Shown here one piece after another: positions 7,181 to 13,035 of a stretch of 16,742 bases of DNA. Below the pieces are notes generated by a model, which saw only the letters and a list, made by a program, of their open reading frames with translations, had not been told where the DNA came from and searched no databases. The position numbers were made by a program, and so were the translations under genes. Source of the stretch: an uncultured Clostridia bacterium (GTDB taxonomy: Bacteria; Bacillota; Clostridia; Christensenellales; Aristaeellaceae); the NCBI GenBank assembly GCA_937906775.1, contig CALCUD010000097.1, forward strand, positions 1 to 16,742, in the 5' to 3' direction. Position 1 is the first letter of the stretch; every line of letters begins with the position of its first letter.

Positions 7181-7588
7181 TTAATGTTCCTCCTGCATGA
7201 TTAACTGAAACAGAGCACATGCCCGTTCCTCCTGCCCGGTCAGATACAGATATCCGAACAGCGCCTCAAAGCCTGTCGCTCCGGCATAGTTTCCGGGATC
7301 CTGATTTTTCGGAGCCGGATGACGCGCGTGTGCATTGCGGCCGCGGCGGACAATATCCATTTCCTCATCACTCAGGATCGGAAGAACGGTTTCCAGACTT
7401 TCGGCCTGTGCCTTTGCGTTGACTGCGGAAACGCAGTCATGATGCATATGGTTTACATTCTTTTTTTTAAATACCAGTTCCTGACGGACCAGTATTTCCC
7501 AGACAGTATCCCCCATATATGCGAGTTGGAGAGGATTCAGAAGTTTCGCTTCGGCTTTGTTCATGATTTTTCCGGCTCTCAGCTCCAA
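7181..7588 (-). CDS. mrnC: Mini-ribonuclease III (Mini-III)
   Basis: RNase III catalytic domain without a dsRNA-binding domain; matures the ends of 23S rRNA in low-GC Gram-positives. 135 residues, the family length. Seen: LAYMGDTVWEILVR (residues 22-35) with catalytic Asp27; RRGRNAHARHPAP (81-93); ATGFEALFGYLYLTG (104-118) with catalytic Glu108. I choose the TTG at 7588-7586 because GGGAGG (7601-7596) lies seven bases before it; the in-frame ATG at residue 9 has no comparable site and would lose only eight non-conserved residues. First gene of the operon with thyX, rlmB, yacP and sigH. cysS, which precedes it in Bacillus, is absent; tRNA-Lys diverges instead. Confidence 0.93.
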   Translation of the reverse strand: MELRAGKIMNKAEAKLLNPLQLAYMGDTVWEILVRQELVFKKKNVNHMHHDCVSAVNAKAQAESLETVLPILSDEEMDIVRRGRNAHARHPAPKNQDPGNYAGATGFEALFGYLYLTGQEERACALFQLIMQEEH

Positions 7589-7595
7589 AGAATCG

Positions 7596-7601
7596 CCTCC
7601 C
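7596..7601 (-). promoter_or_regulatory. Ribosome binding site supporting the TTG start of mrnC
   Basis: GGGAGG on the minus strand, seven bases before TTG. It favours the TTG over the downstream ATG. Confidence 0.75.
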
Positions 7602-7617
7602 GAAATATGTTCATAAA

Positions 7618-7626
7618 ATTATATCA
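7618..7626 (-). promoter_or_regulatory. Extended -10 promoter of the mrnC-sigH operon
   Basis: TGATATAAT reads on the minus strand from 7626 to 7618, a perfect extended -10; no good -35 lies 16-18 bases upstream. The start would be near 7611, about 22 bases before the mrnC TTG. The surrounding 16-mer TATGATATAATTTTAT is identical to that at the cimA promoter. Confidence 0.65.
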
Positions 7627-7689
7627 TAATTTGTTCATGGATAACAGGATAAAATCAAACGTAAAGTTTAAATTTTATAAAAAAAAGGG

Positions 7690-7717
7690 TTGACAAGACC
7701 TGTATATCGAGTATAAT
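7690..7717 (+). promoter_or_regulatory. Consensus sigma-A promoter of tRNA-Lys
   Basis: TTGACA (7690-7695) and TATAAT (7712-7717), both perfect, are 16 bases apart. The start would fall about ten bases before the mature tRNA. Confidence 0.9.
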
Positions 7718-7734
7718 AGCCTATGTTCGCTTGA

Positions 7735-7807
7735 GCACCATTAGCTCAGTTGGTAGAGCACCTGACTCTTAATCAGGGTGTCTAGGGTTCGAGTCCCTAA
7801 TGGTGTA
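7735..7807 (+). tRNA. tRNA-Lys, anticodon CTT
   Basis: A 73-base cloverleaf. Acceptor GCACCAT (7735-7741) pairs with ATGGTGT (7800-7806) with a G-U first pair; discriminator A at 7807. The anticodon arm has stem CCTGA/TCAGG and loop CTCTTAA, giving anticodon CTT (reads AAG). D-loop AGCTCAGTTGGTAGAGC and T-loop GGTTCGAGTCC are canonical. CCA is not encoded (bases CGT follow), so it must be added after transcription. Confidence 0.97.
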
Positions 7808-7811
7808 CGTC

Positions 7812-7841
7812 CCCTCCGGAATTCCGGAGGGTTTTCTTTTT
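7812..7841 (+). terminator. Terminator of tRNA-Lys
   Basis: The palindrome CCCTCCGGAATTCCGGAGGG (7812-7831) folds into a GC-rich hairpin and is followed by TTTTCTTTTT. Confidence 0.93.
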
Positions 7842-7875
7842 AAAAAAATAATCCCGCCTGCAAACTCGGCGGGAT
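7842..7875 (-). terminator. Terminator of the WYL/metallo-hydrolase unit
   Basis: Read on the minus strand, ATCCCGCC and GGCGGGAT (7875-7868 and 7858-7851) form an eight-pair stem with a nine-base loop, followed by a T-rich run at 7850-7842. It lies about 56 bases past the stop at 7932. Confidence 0.88.
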
Positions 7876-7931
7876 CTCAAAATTACAACTCTTCATATTG
7901 CCGGGAAAACCCGTTCCGACCCTGATCAGAC

Positions 7932-8852
7932 TCAGAACAGCGTACCGAACCGTTCCGGATTATTGACGGACTGTTCTTTCAAAAGATGCTCGGTAATCCA
8001 GCAATTTCCGTCCGTGCTGAAATGAATCACACCCCATGTGGAGAAAGTATACGGAATATCCCGCTTGTTCAATGTTTTCTGACCGTTTTTTGAATCGTAA
8101 AATCCTGTATTTATAAAGGCTATTTCCGGATCCACCGCGTCTATAAAATTCAAACTGGCTTTGCTGAGACCGTGATGAGGATATTTCAAAACGTCCGCCT
8201 TCATCAGATCCGGAAATTCGCTGACGAGTTTATCCTGAACTGCATTGTTCTCAACATCGGCGGTCAGCAAAAGAGTACAGTTGCCAAAACGGATGTTAAG
8301 CATGCAGCTCCTGTTGTTCAATGTATCTTTGATATTCTCGTGCCAGAAGAACGTTAAATGTGCTCCTGCAAATTCCATTTCTGTTCTGTTCCCTATCTCC
8401 GTTACGGGAATGCCTGCGTCCAGAATGCGTTTCATGATGTTTTTCTGCAGTGGAATCTGCTTATAATCCGCCGGGAATCTCGTGAGCACTTCCCCTATTT
8501 CTATTGATTTAAGAAGTCCCTGGATCCCTCCCAGATGGTCGTCATGCGGATGGGTATTGAAAAAATAATCCAACCGTGTCACATTGAGATCCTGCAGCAT
8601 CTGTAAAACATCCCTGTAACCGCTCGTCGTGCCTGAATCGATCAGCATGGTTTTGTCGCCGATTTTCAGGAGCATACTGTCTGCACTCATCAAAGGTGCA
8701 ACATATAAATCCATAACTGCCGTATCTTCACTGAAGTCCGGAATTTCGCCTTTGAAAAATACCTTTTTTTCTTCAGCCTGAACCGGCAACCACAACAAAG
8801 ATGCGATTACTGTAATAATGACAGTGAGCAGAATATATGTCTTTTTCTTCAT
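7932..8852 (-). CDS. Secreted metallo-beta-lactamase-fold hydrolase, ComEC-like
   Basis: 306 residues. An N-terminal signal peptide (KKK, a hydrophobic core at about 6-22, probable cleavage after VQA at 24-26) points to export; there is no lipobox cysteine. The rest is an MBL-fold domain with DSG (72-74), the metal motif HPHDDH (101-106), LLLTADVE (194-201, metal ligand Asp199) and YPHHG (224-228). This pattern, especially the YPHHG end, matches the MBL domain of the competence protein ComEC/Rec2 and its free-standing relatives. ComEC membrane segments are absent, so it is not the DNA channel itself. A nuclease or phosphodiesterase role is possible, but the substrate is unknown. It lies 19 bases after the WYL regulator with no terminator between, so the two are likely co-transcribed. 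Confidence 0.87.
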   Translation of the reverse strand: MKKKTYILLTVIITVIASLLWLPVQAEEKKVFFKGEIPDFSEDTAVMDLYVAPLMSADSMLLKIGDKTMLIDSGTTSGYRDVLQMLQDLNVTRLDYFFNTHPHDDHLGGIQGLLKSIEIGEVLTRFPADYKQIPLQKNIMKRILDAGIPVTEIGNRTEMEFAGAHLTFFWHENIKDTLNNRSCMLNIRFGNCTLLLTADVENNAVQDKLVSEFPDLMKADVLKYPHHGLSKASLNFIDAVDPEIAFINTGFYDSKNGQKTLNKRDIPYTFSTWGVIHFSTDGNCWITEHLLKEQSVNNPERFGTLF

Positions 8853-8871
8853 GATAACCAGCCTTTCCGGA

Positions 8872-9852
8872 TTATTCTTTTGCCGTCCCGATACCTGTTT
8901 CCAGCATTCTCAGATATCCGTCCCTGACCGAGTCCGGTTCAATGATACGGATCGCGCCCGCATACTGGAACACCCAGGCATAGAATGTCGGACTTACGGA
9001 TACAGGAACCGAAATATCAAAGGTGTCTTCCGTAATGTTTTCCAGCGGGACCCCTGTACCAAAACGATCGATTATATGATCCATCATATCATAGTCACAC
9101 CGGAGCGTCACAGCAGTCTCCTCTCCGGAATACATTTTGAAAGTCATTTCCGACCATGATTTCGGGTTGAAATGCCTTGGCATCGGAACGGATAATTCCT
9201 CCGTTACCGTAGGAATACCCATGCGGTCAATTCGGAAACAGACTACTTTCTGATGTTTGTCTGACCAGCAGACCATATAGTATCTGTCTGTATTCCAGAC
9301 CGTTGCATACGGGGATACGGTATATATCTCTCCGCTGTTGCGCTTGATCTGTTCTTTCCGGATATTGTAGTTATAGTACTGGAAGCTGATCTTTCGCTTC
9401 TGAGTGATCCCTTCTTCGATCCTTTGCACAACATATAGCAAATGATTCCCTTTTGCCTTCATTCCCACCGGAACAAACATTCCCGGTTTCAAATACGGTG
9501 CATTGACAGATCCTGCGAGACTGGACAGCTTACTGATCAGTTGAGAGCTCTTTGTTTCAGAAATAAATCTGGAAGAAGAAACAGCGTCAATCAGAATCCG
9601 CAGTTCCGCAGTCTCCCATTCACGTCGACCGTAATAATACAATGTGCTGAGTCCCGTACGTTCCTCGGCGACAATGTCAAATCCTGCATTGATCAGCATC
9701 GTGATATCATTTCGAAGCGTGCGTATATCGGGTACAGGAATTCCGTTATCCCTGAGAATGCCCCGAAGCTGAGTTCCAGTCAACGGATAAGCGTCATCTG
9801 TATTTTCGTAAAGATATTTCAGCAAAAACAGAATACGGCTTTTCATAGCCAT
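8872..9852 (-). CDS. WYL-domain transcriptional regulator
   Basis: 326 residues from the chosen ATG at 9852. Domains: N-terminal winged helix-turn-helix (about 1-65, with a DIRTLRNDI recognition segment), a WYL domain in the middle (about 135-225) and a C-terminal WCX dimerisation region. The name-giving motif is degenerate: the sequence reads DRYYMVCW instead of a strict WYL, followed by the conserved CFRIDRM. WYL proteins bind nucleic acid or nucleotide-like ligands and act as repressors or activators, often of DNA-damage or defence genes; whether that applies here is unknown. GGGAGGGG (9867-9860) precedes the ATG. An upstream in-frame ATG at 9903 would start before the predicted transcription start, so I reject it. 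The secreted MBL hydrolase follows after 19 bases and is the most likely regulated gene. Confidence 0.88.
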   Translation of the reverse strand: MAMKSRILFLLKYLYENTDDAYPLTGTQLRGILRDNGIPVPDIRTLRNDITMLINAGFDIVAEERTGLSTLYYYGRREWETAELRILIDAVSSSRFISETKSSQLISKLSSLAGSVNAPYLKPGMFVPVGMKAKGNHLLYVVQRIEEGITQKRKISFQYYNYNIRKEQIKRNSGEIYTVSPYATVWNTDRYYMVCWSDKHQKVVCFRIDRMGIPTVTEELSVPMPRHFNPKSWSEMTFKMYSGEETAVTLRCDYDMMDHIIDRFGTGVPLENITEDTFDISVPVSVSPTFYAWVFQYAGAIRIIEPDSVRDGYLRMLETGIGTAKE

Positions 9853-9859
9853 AACGCGT

Positions 9860-9867
9860 CCCCTCCC
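9860..9867 (-). promoter_or_regulatory. Ribosome binding site deciding the WYL regulator start
   Basis: GGGAGGGG, with the GGAGG core nine bases before the ATG at 9852. It rules in this ATG over one 17 codons further upstream. Confidence 0.8.
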
Positions 9868-9878
9868 TTCACCGCTAA

Positions 9879-9907
9879 ATACTATCATAGCAGAACAGAT
9901 CACACAA
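9879..9907 (-). promoter_or_regulatory. Candidate promoter of the WYL regulator
   Basis: On the minus strand TTGTGT (9907-9902), a 17-base spacer, then TGATAGTAT as an extended -10 (TAGTAT at 9884-9879). It lies directly after the ferredoxin terminator, so the WYL unit is probably independently expressed. The -35 is poor. Confidence 0.45.
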
Positions 9908-9910
9908 CTA

Positions 9911-9944
9911 AATAAATAAGTCCTGCCATATCAGCAGGACTTAT
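9911..9944 (-). terminator. Terminator of the ferredoxin gene
   Basis: On the minus strand ATAAGTCCTGC and GCAGGACTTAT (9944-9934 and 9926-9916) form an 11-pair stem with a seven-base loop, followed by TTTATT. It begins 15 bases after the ferredoxin stop. Confidence 0.85.
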
Positions 9945-9958
9945 AGAAGACGGGATCA

Positions 9959-10129
9959 TTATTCCTGAACAGGAGCTCCTACCGGGCAGGAAGCAGCACA
10001 GGCGCCGCATTCAATGCACTTTTCGGGATCGATTTCGAATTTTCCATCGCCTTCGGCAATCGCGCCAACGGGACAATCAGCAGCGCAAGCGCCGCAGCTC
10101 AGACATTCGTCAGTAATTTTGTATGCCAT
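9959..10129 (-). CDS. 2[4Fe-4S] clostridial-type ferredoxin
   Basis: A 56-residue low-potential electron carrier. Two CxxCxxCxxxCP motifs bind two [4Fe-4S] clusters: Cys9, 12, 15, 19 and Cys38, 41, 44, 48, with the typical internal duplication (CLSCGACAADCPVGAI and CIECGACAASCPVGAP). Length and spacing match clostridial ferredoxins of anaerobes. The ATG at 10129 has GGAGG (10143-10139) nine bases upstream. It follows ricT on the same strand but has its own strong promoter and terminator, so it is mainly monocistronic; no terminator is visible between ricT and it, so read-through may add to its expression. Confidence 0.97.
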   Translation of the reverse strand: MAYKITDECLSCGACAADCPVGAIAEGDGKFEIDPEKCIECGACAASCPVGAPVQE

Positions 10130-10177
10130 CGTATAAACCCTCCATTCATTTTAGCAGCCATTCGAGCTACCATTAAT

Positions 10178-10206
10178 AATATAACACGCTCATTCCGGAA
10201 AAGCAA
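10178..10206 (-). promoter_or_regulatory. Promoter of the ferredoxin gene
   Basis: On the minus strand TTGCTT (10206-10201), a 17-base spacer and TATATT (10183-10178) preceded by TGT, an extended -10. It gives a leader of about 40 bases. Confidence 0.65.
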
Positions 10207-10216
10207 GAACCCGATT

Positions 10217-11524
10217 TTATGAATTCCCGTCAGCAGCGCGCATCGCCTTCTCCAAAGCGTCTGCCCAGCTGCTCTGCTTTGTGGGCGCTTTCGGAATTTC
10301 TGAAAGCAGATCCTGTTTTTGTTCTGAAATCTGAGGACTTACGCTCTCTGTGTTGGGATCTTTCGCCTGTTCGGATCCCTGAACAAACGGTTTCCGGTTC
10401 GGATTGACTCTTCTGACAGGTTCACCCGGTTTGTGTCCGTTTTCCGTTGGCCGGCGATTATTTTCCACGGGTTTCTGTCCATCTTCTTCCCGGGTCTGCA
10501 GATTCTTCCCCCGATTGTGCCCCTCATGCCGTTCCCTGTGTCCTTTTTCAGAATTCCTGATTTTTCGTTTGTCTTGAGGGCCTGCTTCTTTTTCCTGCTG
10601 GATCCCGGTCAATTCTTCCTCAATTTCCGGGTTCTCATCCGTGATATCTGTATCCGTTAGATTGGTCTCCTCTGAATCTGTCTGAGGATCGTCCGTTTTT
10701 GACAAAGCAAATGGAATACCGTCATGGCTGAGTGTGTCAAGCGGATATTCCCGGACTTCAAACTCATCTCCTTTCGCTATACGAACTGTTACTGTTTCCT
10801 TGACAATATTAAGAGCTGTAACGGTTCCCTGGCCGTCCGGCGTAGTAACATCCCTTCCGATCCTGGGCATCATTTTTCGTGTCTGCTCATAATGATCCTG
10901 CTCATATTTGAGACAGCACATCAGCCGTCCGCAAACACCGCTGATCTTGGTCGGATTGAGAGAGAGGCTTTGTTCCTTTGCCATCTTGATGGAAACAGGC
11001 TGGAACTCATTCAGAAAAGCTCCGCAACAGATCTGGCGTCCGCAAGGTCCAAGGCCCCCAAGCATCCGTGCTTCATCACGGACTCCGATCTGACGTAATT
11101 CGATTCTGGTTTTGAACACAGAAGCCAGATCTTTGACCAGGGCACGAAAATCCACACGTCCGTTGGCAGTAAAATAAAACAGGATCTTACTGTTGTCGAA
11201 AGTGTATTCTACCGATACCAGTTTCATTTCCAGCTGGTGCTCGGCAATTTTTCGTTGGCATATCGTATAGGCTTCGCGTTCCTTCATCCGGTTGTCCGTT
11301 GCATGCTGTATATCCTGAGCAGTCGCAACCCGGATAATACTCTTAAGAGGCGTTGAAAGAGATTCTTCTTCCATTTCCCGGCAACCCATGACCACTTCTG
11401 CAAGATCAGCCCCCTGTGCAGTATCCACGATCACATATTGTCCGACATGAATATCAGAACTGCCTGCATCAAAATAATAGATTTTCCCATTGTTCTGAAA
11501 TTTGATTCCGATGACATTCACCAT
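10217..11524 (-). CDS. ricT: Ric/Y-complex subunit RicT (YaaT, PSP1 domain) with a long acidic/basic C-terminal tail
   Basis: RicT joins RicA and RicF in an Fe-S complex that assists RNase Y processing and, in Bacillus, sporulation and competence. 435 residues from the chosen start. Residues 1-270 are the PSP1 domain with the family cysteines GLGPCGRQICC (Cys161, 166, 167) and SGVCGRLMCC (Cys198, 203, 204). B. subtilis RicT is about 275 residues; here roughly 160 further residues form a low-complexity tail, first acidic (about 278-310), then basic and rich in Arg, Lys, Asn, Gln, Pro and Gly. The start is the ATG at 11524 because GGAGG (11539-11535) lies ten bases before it; the ATG seven codons upstream contains that site. 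It overlaps the end of holB by seven bases. darA-holB-ricT matches the B. subtilis order, lacking yaaR. Confidence 0.92.
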   Translation of the reverse strand: MVNVIGIKFQNNGKIYYFDAGSSDIHVGQYVIVDTAQGADLAEVVMGCREMEEESLSTPLKSIIRVATAQDIQHATDNRMKEREAYTICQRKIAEHQLEMKLVSVEYTFDNSKILFYFTANGRVDFRALVKDLASVFKTRIELRQIGVRDEARMLGGLGPCGRQICCGAFLNEFQPVSIKMAKEQSLSLNPTKISGVCGRLMCCLKYEQDHYEQTRKMMPRIGRDVTTPDGQGTVTALNIVKETVTVRIAKGDEFEVREYPLDTLSHDGIPFALSKTDDPQTDSEETNLTDTDITDENPEIEEELTGIQQEKEAGPQDKRKIRNSEKGHRERHEGHNRGKNLQTREEDGQKPVENNRRPTENGHKPGEPVRRVNPNRKPFVQGSEQAKDPNTESVSPQISEQKQDLLSEIPKAPTKQSSWADALEKAMRAADGNS

Positions 11525-12534
11525 TTGCTTTCTTCCTCCATCCAAATAAAAAGAAGCTGTTCCAGGACGGCCTGAAAATTCACTGAGGAGGCCGTCTGAC
11601 GCCGTGCTGTTATGATCGCATCGTTTAGCGCAACAAAACGTCCGAGGTCTGCTTTATGAGCAAAACGGACCCATGACGCTGCATATTGATCTCCAAGCTC
11701 ATCATATTTTCCGTAAACTCTTGAAAGCATCAGTTTTCGCAACAGCGATTCAAGAGTTGAAAACAGCTTTTCAGCGTCCTGTTTTCGATCCTTCCAGGAA
11801 TTGGAAATCTTTAATATGTCGCTTCGGACAAATGGCCCAAAGAACATTTGGGCGACTTCTTTCCTGAATTTCCAATATTCTTCATCACCGGAAAGCTCAA
11901 GCGCCGTTCCGATCGAGCCCCCGGCCGCGGAGGCCGCCTCTGTTGCCCTGCCCTTATCTGTTCCGGCATTTTGAAGGATTTGTCGAATCTTTTCTTCCGG
12001 CCAGGGATGAATCCTGATCAGGCGACAGCGGCTGATAACAGTGGTCAGCATATTCCCCGGTTGATCTGTAACAAGGATAAAGTATGTGTTTTCCGGAGGT
12101 TCTTCAAGGGTTTTCAGCAAACAGTTCTGCGCCTGAGCCGTCATCTTATCGGCATCCTGGATCATAACTACACGTGCGCCGCCGGACAGCGTATGTCGCC
12201 CTGTACGGTTGATCATCTCACGAATATCTTCAACAGGAATCGTGGCACGATCTTTTTTCACCTCGGAAGCAATGGGAACACCCTTCCGGATCACGATAAG
12301 ATCCGGATGATCCAAATTTTCGACAGATCGGCAGTTTTCACACTTCAGGCAGGGTTTTTCCCCTCCATTTGAACACAGAAGCGCTGCCGAGATCAAAAGT
12401 GCAAGGGATCTCTTTCCGGTCCCTTTCTCGCCGGTGATCATGATCGCGTGGATCAGTTTTTCGGAAGTTAATTGTTCTTCAAGGCTACGGATCTGTTCGC
12501 CCTGTTCACGGAAATCTTCGAAGTTGAACATCAT
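11518..12534 (-). CDS. holB: DNA polymerase III clamp-loader subunit delta-prime
   Basis: Stator subunit of the clamp loader that opens the sliding clamp onto DNA. 338 residues, normal length. AAA+ fold: Walker-A-like GEKGTGKRS (35-43), a zinc module with Cys54, Cys62, Cys65 and Cys68 (LLCSNGGEKPCLKCENC), Walker-B-like VVMIQDADKM (122-131), LLKTLEEPP (139-147) and the SRC motif (168-170) that supplies the arginine finger to a neighbour. Two adjacent ATGs (12534, 12531) cannot be separated; the AAGGTG in the darA end serves either. It follows darA by nine bases and overlaps ricT by seven, so it lies in one tight operon. Confidence 0.92.
   Translation of the reverse strand: MMFNFEDFREQGEQIRSLEEQLTSEKLIHAIMITGEKGTGKRSLALLISAALLCSNGGEKPCLKCENCRSVENLDHPDLIVIRKGVPIASEVKKDRATIPVEDIREMINRTGRHTLSGGARVVMIQDADKMTAQAQNCLLKTLEEPPENTYFILVTDQPGNMLTTVISRCRLIRIHPWPEEKIRQILQNAGTDKGRATEAASAAGGSIGTALELSGDEEYWKFRKEVAQMFFGPFVRSDILKISNSWKDRKQDAEKLFSTLESLLRKLMLSRVYGKYDELGDQYAASWVRFAHKADLGRFVALNDAIITARRQTASSVNFQAVLEQLLFIWMEEESKW
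11535..11539 (-). promoter_or_regulatory. Ribosome binding site deciding the ricT start
   Basis: GGAGG inside the end of holB, ten bases before ATG 11524. The upstream ATG at 11545 overlaps this site and lacks one of its own. Confidence 0.75.
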
Positions 12535-12543
12535 GAATGGATA

Positions 12544-12876
12544 TCACACCTTCATAAATTGATCCACGGACAGAATAAACAAAGTAGCTCCGCCGACAGT
12601 TACTTCAACCGGATAAGAGACAAATCCGCTGTTCATAACACCGGAAGCCGAGGTATTGGCGGTTGTAAGCTGTTTACGGCTCTTACATACGGATTCAATG
12701 CATTTGATACATGCATCAATTCGTTCTTCATCCACGCCTATCATCAGCGTAGTGTTTCCCGAACGAAGAAAACCGCCTGTTGTTGCCAGTTTGGTAACGC
12801 CGAAACCTTCCTGCATCAATGCCGAAAGGAGTCTTGTAGTATCCTCATCCTGAATAATGGCGATGATCAGCTTCAT
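12544..12876 (-). CDS. darA: Cyclic-di-AMP receptor DarA (PstA, YaaQ), PII-like
   Basis: A trimeric PII-like protein that binds c-di-AMP; its downstream target is not well defined. 110 residues against about 109 in B. subtilis. The sequence follows the family closely: MKLIIAIIQDEDTTRLLSAL (1-20), VTKLATTGGFLRSGNTTLMIG (two blocks, 27-35 and 36-47) covering the nucleotide-binding loops, and YPVEVTVGGATLFILSVDQF near the end. The ATG at 12876 has GGAGG (12889-12885) eight bases upstream; the ATG five codons upstream would put that site inside the gene. First gene of the darA-holB-ricT operon; holB starts nine bases after its stop. Neighbours tmk and yaaR of Bacillus are missing. Confidence 0.93.
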   Translation of the reverse strand: MKLIIAIIQDEDTTRLLSALMQEGFGVTKLATTGGFLRSGNTTLMIGVDEERIDACIKCIESVCKSRKQLTTANTSASGVMNSGFVSYPVEVTVGGATLFILSVDQFMKV

Positions 12877-12884
12877 TATATTAC

Positions 12885-12889
12885 CCTCC
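12885..12889 (-). promoter_or_regulatory. Ribosome binding site deciding the darA start
   Basis: GGAGG eight bases before ATG 12876. It supports the 110-residue form seen in the family over a 115-residue reading. Confidence 0.75.
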
Positions 12890-12919
12890 ATTCCCCGTTA
12901 TTCCGGAGATTCCTGACTT

Positions 12920-12933
12920 ATTCGCTCGCGAAT
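12920..12933. repeat. Palindrome in the darA leader
   Basis: ATTCGCTCGCGAAT: two six-base inverted arms with a two-base centre, 44 bases before the darA ATG and downstream of its predicted promoter. Too short a loop for a stable RNA hairpin of this form; it resembles a dimeric operator. No known consensus is recognised. Confidence 0.45.
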
Positions 12934-12952
12934 GCCCAAAATCTCAATTTAC

Positions 12953-12982
12953 AGTATACGCCCAATCAAAAGGAAAAAGCAA
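12953..12982 (-). promoter_or_regulatory. Candidate promoter of the darA-holB-ricT operon
   Basis: On the minus strand TTGCTT (12982-12977), an 18-base spacer and TATACT (12958-12953). The leader would be about 70 bases and includes the palindrome at 12920-12933. Confidence 0.5.
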
Positions 12983-12984
12983 CC

Positions 12985-13013
12985 TTTACAGCAGAGATAA
13001 AAAAAGATAGACT
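12985..13013 (+). promoter_or_regulatory. Weak candidate promoter of the rlmL-type gene
   Basis: TTTACA (12985-12990), a 17-base spacer and TAGACT (13008-13013). Its -35 lies next to the -35 of the divergent darA promoter, so the two may compete for polymerase. The fit to consensus is modest. Confidence 0.35.
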
Positions 13014-13035
13014 ATTATCAGGGAGTGAGCCGGTT

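Noticed and set aside
9442..9915. Plus-strand open frame of 157 residues
   Set aside because: Opposite the WYL regulator, with no ribosome binding site and no recognisable domain.
12472..13035. Upstream in-frame extension of the rlmL-type gene, which would give 561 residues
   Set aside because: The extension is antisense to holB and darA, unlike the family, and the internal ATG at 13036 has a ribosome binding site at the homologous start.
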